Shown here piece after piece: positions 58,005 to 64,000 of a stretch of 64,000 bases of DNA. The stretch spans positions 1 through 64,000 of the forward strand of contig JAZUKG010000203.1 of assembly GCA_045643145.1 (NCBI GenBank). The letters run 5' to 3'. Source of the stretch: SVFI01 sp045643145. GTDB lineage: Bacteria; Bacillota; Clostridia; Lachnospirales; Lachnospiraceae. The position numbers and the translations under genes are program-made. Every line of letters starts with the position of its first letter. Position 1 is the first letter of the stretch. The notes under the pieces were generated by a model, which saw only the letters and a program-made list of their open reading frames with translations, did no database searches and was not told the DNA's origin.

Positions 58005-59885
58005 TTCCACGAGTTCTTCTAAAAATACCCAGCGCTCCATTTTGTCAGATAACTGCAAAGTGAGCGCTTCTTTTTTTTGCGTCAGCTCATTCAGCTTGAC
58101 AAAATCTCTGGAAGCTTTGATAATTTCAGCTTCTGTCTGCTCAATCTCTTCTTCCAGCCTCGCGATATCCTCTTCAATCGTATCGTATTCTTTTTGTTCC
58201 TTAAAAGTCAGCTTTCGTGCATGACTTGGCTTTCTTTGTTCACTGCTTTCGGATTCTTGGGCATTCGTACTGGAAATGTCACTATTGTTACCCTTTGCTG
58301 ACCCGCCGGATGCATCACCGAAAGACTCTCCCATATCCATATATCGCTTGGTCTGATAGTCCGTAAATCCGCCTTCATACTGCGCGATATATCCGCCTTC
58401 TTCAAAAGCAAATATGCGATGGATGCAGCGGTCCAAAAAGTATCTGTCATGGCTGACCGCAATCACAATACCGTCAAACTGATCCAGATATGCCTCCAAA
58501 ATAGTCAGGGTATCAATATCCAAATCATTGGTCGGTTCATCCAGTATCAATACATTCGGAGATTCCATCAGGATACGAAGAAGCTGGAGTCTGCGTTTTT
58601 GTCCTCCGGATAACTTACCGATCAGACTATACTGCTGCTCACTGTCAAACAGAAAGCGTTCGCACATTTTAGAGGCTGACATCTTTCCGTCTACCGTATC
58701 CACAAATTCTGCTGTCTGCTTGATAAAATCAATCACTCTCAAATCCGGATCCATATAGGAAAGACCGGTCTGCTTCATAGTACCGATTTCCTGAGAATAA
58801 TATCCCACCTTGATGGTCTGTCCGATGACGATAGTTCCGCTGTCAGGATAAACCAGCGCCTCTTCACAAAGGAGTGTATCCTTGCTCGCAGCGGTTGCTA
58901 TCATTTTCATAAGCGTAGTTTTTCCGCAGCCGTTTCTTCCTACAAAGCCGACTCTGTCATGCTTTAAAAAGGTATATGTAAAATCTTTTAGTAAAACCTT
59001 GTCCCCATACGCTTTGCAAATTCCTTCGAGCTCAACGGTGGTCTTACCCATACGGCTGGACAGACTGGAGAGCATGAGCTGTTCTTCCAAAGCCATTGGC
59101 TTAATATCCTTTAGCTGTTCAAATCTCTGAAGTCTGGCCTTTTGCTTGGTGGTTCTGGCTCTGGCGCCTCTTTGTACCCACTTTAGCTCATTACGCAAAA
59201 GCGACTTTCTCTTTCTGTCGGCTGCTGCCATACTTTCCAGTCTTTCTGCTTTTCTTTCCAAAAAGCCGGAATAGTTTTCCTGATAAGAATAGGTATTGCC
59301 GTGATCAATTTCTACAATACGATTCACGACACTGTCCAAAAAATATCTGTCATGTGTGATTAGTACCAGAGTCTTCTTGAAAGAAACCAGGTATTCCTCG
59401 AGCCATTCTGACATCTCTCCGTCCAAATGGTTGGTCGGTTCGTCAAGGAGCAAAATATCACTCTCCAAAAGCAGTGCTGCTACGAGCGCAACCTTCTTTT
59501 TTTGTCCGCCGGAAAGATTTTCTACCGGCATATCAAAGTCAAAGATTCCGAGCTTTGTCAGCATGGATTTTGCCTGTGCCTGTATTTTGGCATCTGCCTC
59601 TTTTTGCTTTTGCACCAAAGAGTAAGCCGCCTCTAACACAGTTTGGTTTTCTTCAAACTCAGGATGCTGTGTCAGCATGGCAACAGTTTTGTTGGCTGCC
59701 ATAATCACCTGTCCGTCATCCGGCTCTTCCACTCTGGCCAGGATACGAAGCAGCGTTGATTTCCCGCAGCCGTTCTGACCGATAATGCCGACCTTTTCTC
59801 CCTCTTCCAAATAAAAGGAAGCATCCGCTAACACTTTTTTACCTGTATAATTTTTTGTAATATGATCTAAAGTTACTATATTCAT
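57987..59885 (-). CDS. ABC-F ATPase, Uup subfamily
   Basis: Soluble tandem ABC protein of 632 residues that acts on ribosomes or branched DNA intermediates rather than transport. Both nucleotide domains are intact: Walker A GQNGCGKSTLL and GRNGCGKTTLM, signatures LSGGQKKKVAL and LSGGQKRRLQL, and DEPTNHLD/DEPTNDLD. A C-terminal coiled coil (about 555-632) marks the Uup-type branch. Start at 59885 lies only 2 bp after ylmH, implying translational coupling with that RNA-binding protein. The 3' end overlaps the AEC gene. Confidence 0.93.
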   Translation of the reverse strand: MNIVTLDHITKNYTGKKVLADASFYLEEGEKVGIIGQNGCGKSTLLRILARVEEPDDGQVIMAANKTVAMLTQHPEFEENQTVLEAAYSLVQKQKEADAKIQAQAKSMLTKLGIFDFDMPVENLSGGQKKKVALVAALLLESDILLLDEPTNHLDGEMSEWLEEYLVSFKKTLVLITHDRYFLDSVVNRIVEIDHGNTYSYQENYSGFLERKAERLESMAAADRKRKSLLRNELKWVQRGARARTTKQKARLQRFEQLKDIKPMALEEQLMLSSLSSRMGKTTVELEGICKAYGDKVLLKDFTYTFLKHDRVGFVGRNGCGKTTLMKMIATAASKDTLLCEEALVYPDSGTIVIGQTIKVGYYSQEIGTMKQTGLSYMDPDLRVIDFIKQTAEFVDTVDGKMSASKMCERFLFDSEQQYSLIGKLSGGQKRRLQLLRILMESPNVLILDEPTNDLDIDTLTILEAYLDQFDGIVIAVSHDRYFLDRCIHRIFAFEEGGYIAQYEGGFTDYQTKRYMDMGESFGDASGGSAKGNNSDISSTNAQESESSEQRKPSHARKLTFKEQKEYDTIEEDIARLEEEIEQTEAEIIKASRDFVKLNELTQKKEALTLQLSDKMERWVFLEELVESISKA

Positions 59886-59887
59886 GA

Positions 59888-60646
59888 TTAAACATACCTG
59901 CTGATATTGATATTTAAATTACCCTTTTTCGTTTCCTGAGAAACGCCGTCAAATATAAACTTTCCATATCCTCTGACGGAAATGACATCCCCCTGCTTTA
60001 AGACAGCACTGTTATTTTCCATCAGTCTGCCGTTTGCAAAAATCTTTTTTTGCCTAAATAAAAGGATGCTGTCGTTTCTGGACAAATGATATATTTTTGC
60101 AATTACGAGATCCATTCGAACAGAAGATACGATAAGACGCTCCGAAGCCAGAGTCGGAAGTACCGCCTGCGGAAACGTATCCAAAATATCGCATTTTACA
60201 TTTGTGTGTCTTACCTTGTCTAAATGCTCGGTGATATACTCTGCTACCTTTTCGTGACAAAACAAATAGGCCGTTTTTTCTTTGATCTGAATATCACCCA
60301 TGGTATCTCTTTCAATTCCGAGATTCATCAAAGACCCCAGATAATCTCTGTGCGACAGATTCTCTGCGTATTTTAATAGTCTGGGACTAATCTGTATACA
60401 GACGATCGGGAATGGTTCTTCGTACCCTAAATCGTCGCTGTTTCCAAAGCGTACCATCTGTCTGTCACAGCCCTCCACGCCTCCGCTCATCTCATAGGAT
60501 ATCCCGGATAGAGAGGAAAGGGATTTATAAAAAACATCCTGATCTGCCTGCGATAAAAAAGGGGTAAAAGTGAATTGATTATTTCGATAAGACTGATTTG
60601 CTAAATCTATGATTCTTTTTTGTAAAAATACTTCTTCCTGATTCAT
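59888..60646 (-). CDS. ylmH: YlmH-family RNA-binding (S4 domain) protein
   Basis: Protein of 252 residues with an N-terminal domain typical of YlmH and a C-terminal S4 RNA-binding domain (about 175-245, RMDLVIAKIYHLSRNDSILLFRQKKIFANGRLMENNSAVLKQGDVIS). In other Firmicutes ylmH lies by the division gene cluster, and the protein binds ribosomal subunits in rescue of stalled complexes. Here it is instead joined to an ABC-F gene, supporting a ribosome-linked role for both. The ribosome site (GAGAATTAC) is weak. Confidence 0.92.
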   Translation of the reverse strand: MNQEEVFLQKRIIDLANQSYRNNQFTFTPFLSQADQDVFYKSLSSLSGISYEMSGGVEGCDRQMVRFGNSDDLGYEEPFPIVCIQISPRLLKYAENLSHRDYLGSLMNLGIERDTMGDIQIKEKTAYLFCHEKVAEYITEHLDKVRHTNVKCDILDTFPQAVLPTLASERLIVSSVRMDLVIAKIYHLSRNDSILLFRQKKIFANGRLMENNSAVLKQGDVISVRGYGKFIFDGVSQETKKGNLNINISRYV

Positions 60647-60693
60647 GTAATTCTCGTTTCATACATCAAAAAAATCTGTTTTTTGTTTCTCTA

Positions 60694-60721
60694 TTGACAA
60701 TTACAAATTATACAATATAAT
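60694..60721 (+). promoter_or_regulatory. queT promoter
   Basis: Perfect -35 TTGACA (60694-60699) and -10 TATAAT (60716-60721) with a 16-bp spacer, just upstream of the riboswitch. Confidence 0.88.
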
Positions 60722-60743
60722 TATCCCTTGGAAAAGTACCAAA

Positions 60744-60787
60744 TAGTCAGTTCGAGACCTTCCTGACTTAAAACAAAACTAAAGGAG
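60744..60787 (+). ncRNA. preQ1-I riboswitch
   Basis: P1 stem GTCAG (60746-60750) and CTGAC (60763-60767), loop TTCGAGACCTTC, then an A-rich tail TTAAAACAAAACTAAAGGAG that contains the ribosome binding site. This matches the H-type pseudoknot of preQ1-I, where the tail pairs into the loop when preQ1 binds. Overlap with AAAGGAG suggests translational control. Confidence 0.9.
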
Positions 60788-60795
60788 ACAATATC

Positions 60796-61293
60796 ATGAA
60801 AAAAAGAAATATTCTATTTCTCACCCAGGCTGCGATGATCGCGGCTATCTATGTCGTTTTGACCCTGTTTATTCAGGCGTTCGGTTTGGCAAACGGTGCC
60901 ATTCAAATCCGTGTTTCAGAAGCATTAACCATATTACCGTTTTTTACTCCTGCAGCGATTCCGGGATTATTTATCGGCTGCTTACTCAGCAATATTTTAA
61001 CAGGCTGTGCTATCTGGGATATCATTTTCGGTAGTCTGGCTACCTTGATCGGAGCCGTAGGAACCTATTATTTAAGAAAGCAGAAATGGTTCGCACCGCT
61101 TCCTCCAATCGTAGCAAACACCTTGATCATTCCATTCGTTTTAAAATATGCATACGGCTTTTCGGGAGGTATCCCATTTTTCATGCTTACCATCGGAATC
61201 GGAGAAATCCTTTCCTGCGGTGTACTCGGTATGCTTTTATTATTTGCCCTCAGTAAATACCGTCATGTGATTTTTGCCGAAGACGCAAATTAA
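60796..61293 (+). CDS. queT: QueT-family queuosine-precursor transporter
   Basis: Integral membrane protein of 165 residues with about five hydrophobic segments. The N-terminal half (AAMIAAIYVVLTLFIQ...NGAIQIRVSEALTILPFFTP) and the following LFIGCLLSNILTGCAIWDIIFGSLATLIGA are typical of QueT, an S-component of ECF transporters for preQ1/queuosine precursors. The start follows AAAGGAGACAATATC, which is part of the riboswitch tail. The regulation by preQ1 supports the assignment. No ECF module is in the window, so a shared one is expected elsewhere. Confidence 0.95.
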   Translation: MKKRNILFLTQAAMIAAIYVVLTLFIQAFGLANGAIQIRVSEALTILPFFTPAAIPGLFIGCLLSNILTGCAIWDIIFGSLATLIGAVGTYYLRKQKWFAPLPPIVANTLIIPFVLKYAYGFSGGIPFFMLTIGIGEILSCGVLGMLLLFALSKYRHVIFAEDAN

Positions 61294-61375
61294 TTTTTAC
61301 CAAAACAGTAACTCAAACATAGTCGTACTTTTCTTTTAGAATCGATTCATTCGATATAATAAGGTTTTATAACAT

Positions 61376-61416
61376 AAAAGCCGAGCTGTTTTCTTTCAAA
61401 ACAGTCCGGCTTTTTC
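61376..61416. terminator. Bidirectional terminator
   Basis: A stem with AAAGCCG and CGGCTTT at the base and CTGTTTT/AAAACAG at the top, with a short bulge between, flanked by T-rich tails in both directions. It separates queT from the convergent surface protein gene. Confidence 0.88.
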
Positions 61417-61430
61417 TTTACTCTTATCTT

Positions 61431-64000
61431 TTATTTTATTTTGAAAACCGGTTTTACAGTTTTATTCTTTAAAAGCTTTTGATAGGCTTTTGCCTTTGCT
61501 TTTGGGAGCGTAAAGGTAATGGACCTGGTGTTTCCAAAGGCTTTGCTTCCTATCTTTTTTACACTTTTAGCCTTTTTCATATTCACCTTGCCAAGTTTTC
61601 TACATCCGTAAAAGGCCTTTGAACCAATGACCTTTATATTTTTATTCAGTGTTACACTCTTTACCCCGCTGTTTCGAAAGGCTCCCTTTGCGATGGAGGT
61701 TACCTTAAACTTTCTGCCTGCTACCGTAATCTCGGCAGGGATACTGACAGAGGATTTACTTTTCGAAAGTCCCATACACTGTGCCTCATCCTTTGAAACG
61801 ATCTGATATAAAAGGCTTGAGATCACCACCTGCGTATGCAGAAGCATATCCTCTTTTTCTTCTTCTGTTAGTCCCGGCTTATTACCCGGAGTGGTCGAAG
61901 TACTATCTGATGGTATAACTGCAGGTGCTTTGCTCGGAACCGTAGAAGGCATACCTGCCTGCGAAGCATTTCCCGAATTGATATCGCCAGAGGGCTCAAC
62001 AGAAGGCTGCTGATCCGGTTGTTTGGACGGCTCTGCCAGAGGCAAAGCAACTACCTCGATTTGACCGCAGCCCTGACAATAGACTGCTTTTTGTCCTTCC
62101 TGCGTAGAGGTTGACTGGCTGATTACACGCAAATCTTTCCATTCATGAAGCTGCTCATTTGCAGGTATCACCAGTCCTTCTGACAAAAGCTCATGACATA
62201 CCATACAGTACACATCTCCGGTATAGCCCGGCGCAGCGCAGCTCTCACTGGCAGCTCCGATGATCTGTATGTTCGCATGCTCCGAAAGTCTCGCTAATAC
62301 CTCTCCCAGCTCTAACAGCTGACCGCAGTCCAGACAGAAAATATCTCCGGAATATCCCTCTCCGTCTTTCTGACAGCTAGCACTTCTGGCATTTCTTCTC
62401 TCGGCATTTTTATGGGTGCAATCTTCCTTTACAACAGGTATGACTTCTGTATACTGATCCATACATTTTTCGCAGGTATATGTAATTTCTCCCTCTTCCA
62501 GGGTAGATGCCTGCTTTGTTATTTCGGATACATATCGATGACCGCCTGCCGGTATTTCCTGTCCCGGTTCTATCAGGGTATCACATACGCTGCAATAACG
62601 GTCTCCGGTATAGCCCGGTATCAGGCAGGAATTTTGTGAAACAACATCTCTTAGTAAAAGATCTGCATGTGTATTAAGCTTTGGTATGCGCTCTCCTGTC
62701 TGTATTTGTTTTAAGCAAAGCTCGCAGAAAACATCTCCGGAAAATCCTTCTTCCAGACAGCTTGATGGTTTCTCATTTACATATCTGACTTTTTCATGAT
62801 TACATTCTTTTACTTCTATGATTTCATCATAGGTATAATCACATCCCTTTGTCAGACAAGCATATCGCATAAGTCCTGTTTCCAATACCGTTGCTTCCCG
62901 GATGATTTCCATGGTGAATTTAGGATGCTGGCAAATCAGTTTTGGAATCACCTCTCCCTTGACCAGTACCTCATCACAGAGCAAACAATATTCATCTCCT
63001 GTATATCCATCCTCCTTGTAATCCGGTTCCTTCACTCCTCTTTTCTGCTGAGACTTTTTATGTGCATTTGCATCTATCGGTAAACTGTTTCCGGATACCT
63101 GTCTGTCACAGACATTACATACGGTAGTTCCTGAATATCCTTCTGTCGTGCAGGTAGCAGCTCTTTCATCCTTGATATAACAGTCCTTGTGATTATCTCT
63201 CCACGAAGCATATAAAAAAGCATCACCCTTTGTAAGCAGATGAAGTATTTCTCCGCTAAAGTCTTCCTCGGCAAACCACCCCATAAAATCATAACCAAAC
63301 CTGGTGGGATTAGCCAGTGCTAACGGATGATCATAATCATATGTATCCGAATTTTCATCATTTTGCTCTCCGCCATTTAGCTCATATTCCACCTGATAGA
63401 CCAGCGGCTTTTTCTCGGCATACAGAGTTACCTCGCTTCCAGGGTAACAGCCTTCACGGTAATGATAAGGTTTCGTTAAATTCTCATCTGTATACCATAC
63501 AATCTCCTCATATCCGCTGTAGCTTTTTTGAATCATCAAATCAGTAGTCGGCAGGTAGGAAAGAGGACCCATCTGCTTTTTGTATTCATACCCTGTGTCG
63601 ATTCCCTTTATTTTATATTCTGCCTGAATATAGGTCGCAGGCTTTAAATACAGCACCTTTTGGGCCACCTGCATTTCACCCGAAACCAAAGCCTCTGACT
63701 GCGTATCATAATACTTCACAGAATAACTGCTAAGTATCTGCTCATTGTTTTTGTTATATACTTTTTGTTTCTCATCATTTTGATACAAAAATCGAATACC
63801 TTTTCCCAGTATCATCTCGCTCTCAGCAGACAATGCCCCCGGGTGGACTAAATTCAAATATGTCGTATTGGTTGACATCTGCGTTTTTTCTGCCAGAGAA
63901 CCGATATCCCAGTTTAGAGTCGTTTTATTTCGGTTCGGACTATCCTGATAAATAGGGACTGCTTCTGTTTCGTTTATTTCAATCTGAGAAAAAACATTTC
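61431..64000 (-). CDS. Surface protein with cysteine-motif repeats and leucine-rich end (5' truncated by the window)
   Basis: The reading frame continues past the right edge, so the true start is outside; an internal ATG at 63878 is not the start, because the codons before it are open and read sensibly (KTTLNWDIGSLAEKTQ). The visible part includes an InlB-type repeat (VEYELNGG...GYDFMGWF), then at least six roughly 50-residue repeats with GYxGDxxCxxC cores and interspersed EG...YxCxxC motifs. A Ser/Pro linker follows, and finally a BspA-like leucine-rich segment (GRKFKVTSIAKGAF...GSKAFYGCRKL). The cysteine pairs may bind zinc or form disulfides. Probably a large cell-surface protein; no anchor is visible in the C-terminal part. 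Confidence 0.85.
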   Translation of the reverse strand, partial: NVFSQIEINETEAVPIYQDSPNRNKTTLNWDIGSLAEKTQMSTNTTYLNLVHPGALSAESEMILGKGIRFLYQNDEKQKVYNKNNEQILSSYSVKYYDTQSEALVSGEMQVAQKVLYLKPATYIQAEYKIKGIDTGYEYKKQMGPLSYLPTTDLMIQKSYSGYEEIVWYTDENLTKPYHYREGCYPGSEVTLYAEKKPLVYQVEYELNGGEQNDENSDTYDYDHPLALANPTRFGYDFMGWFAEEDFSGEILHLLTKGDAFLYASWRDNHKDCYIKDERAATCTTEGYSGTTVCNVCDRQVSGNSLPIDANAHKKSQQKRGVKEPDYKEDGYTGDEYCLLCDEVLVKGEVIPKLICQHPKFTMEIIREATVLETGLMRYACLTKGCDYTYDEIIEVKECNHEKVRYVNEKPSSCLEEGFSGDVFCELCLKQIQTGERIPKLNTHADLLLRDVVSQNSCLIPGYTGDRYCSVCDTLIEPGQEIPAGGHRYVSEITKQASTLEEGEITYTCEKCMDQYTEVIPVVKEDCTHKNAERRNARSASCQKDGEGYSGDIFCLDCGQLLELGEVLARLSEHANIQIIGAASESCAAPGYTGDVYCMVCHELLSEGLVIPANEQLHEWKDLRVISQSTSTQEGQKAVYCQGCGQIEVVALPLAEPSKQPDQQPSVEPSGDINSGNASQAGMPSTVPSKAPAVIPSDSTSTTPGNKPGLTEEEKEDMLLHTQVVISSLLYQIVSKDEAQCMGLSKSKSSVSIPAEITVAGRKFKVTSIAKGAFRNSGVKSVTLNKNIKVIGSKAFYGCRKLGKVNMKKAKSVKKIGSKAFGNTRSITFTLPKAKAKAYQKLLKNKTVKPVFKIK

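Noticed and set aside
63878..63878. ATG at 63878 as the true start of the right-edge gene
   Set aside because: The frame stays open to the window edge and the upstream codons read as normal protein; there is no ribosome site at 63878.

Overview
The window looks like a chromosomal segment of a low-GC anaerobic Firmicute of the Clostridia, most likely a gut or rumen Lachnospiraceae. The case rests on gene content: a butyryl-CoA:acetate CoA-transferase, a clostridial spoIIAA-spoIIAB-sigF operon, AddAB, a valS T-box leader, a preQ1-I riboswitch in front of queT, many short intergenic terminators and strong AGGAGG-type ribosome binding sites. Genus cannot be decided from the sequence alone. No rRNA, tRNA, insertion sequence, prophage or CRISPR array was recognised. 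The window cuts one gene at each edge (minus-strand gene starts at 1-18; a large surface-protein gene runs off the right end).

Layout. 0-6.2 kb: class II aldolase (fba), a two-component system and the sigma-F operon. 6.2-12.5 kb: folC, a 50-residue protein and a zinc-ribbon/TPR membrane protein in one operon, then valS behind a T-box. 12.5-16.2 kb: a four-gene operon (PadR regulator, DUF1700-like, DUF4097-like, membrane alpha/beta hydrolase) whose promoter is covered by two perfect palindromes. 16.3-19.3 kb: an iron alcohol dehydrogenase and a coiled-coil/SHOCT protein. 19.4-26.7 kb: a MacB-like ABC exporter with a large exported partner, a structured 0.5-kb intergenic region, a Cas4-like nuclease/XPD-like helicase fusion and an HPr-like protein without its phospho-histidine.

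26.9-32.3 kb: the CoA-transferase with an upstream HAD phosphatase-CPBP protease fusion, a family 2 glycosyltransferase with a TPR-like tail, and a secreted fibronectin-type protein. 32.3-41.4 kb: addB-addA and a uracil/xanthine permease-NUDIX pair. 41.5-44.3 kb: DUF6062-like protein, TetR regulator and two small exported or membrane proteins. 44.3-53 kb: an intracellular carbohydrate cluster (GH5, inverted-domain GH3, SGNH esterase) followed without a break by larE-larB-larC, the nickel-pincer cofactor genes, with no larA in the window. 53-61.4 kb: chemoreceptor, DMT transporter with a possibly structured leader, diguanylate cyclase, AEC carrier, Uup-type ABC-F, ylmH and riboswitch-controlled queT. 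61.4-64 kb: a repeat-rich cysteine-motif surface protein with a leucine-rich-repeat end.

How the genes work together. Short oligosaccharides would be cleaved in the cytoplasm by GH5/GH3 and deacylated by the SGNH enzyme, pass through glycolysis (fba) and leave as butyrate (CoA-transferase) or alcohol (ADH). The rest is housekeeping (valS, folC, addAB, ylmH), sporulation control, and envelope or signalling functions. The least explained items are a roughly 60-bp leader element shared by two distant genes, the DMT transporter leader, the 23.4-23.9 kb intergenic region, and several unusual domain fusions. All family assignments come from reading motifs by eye; no database search was run.
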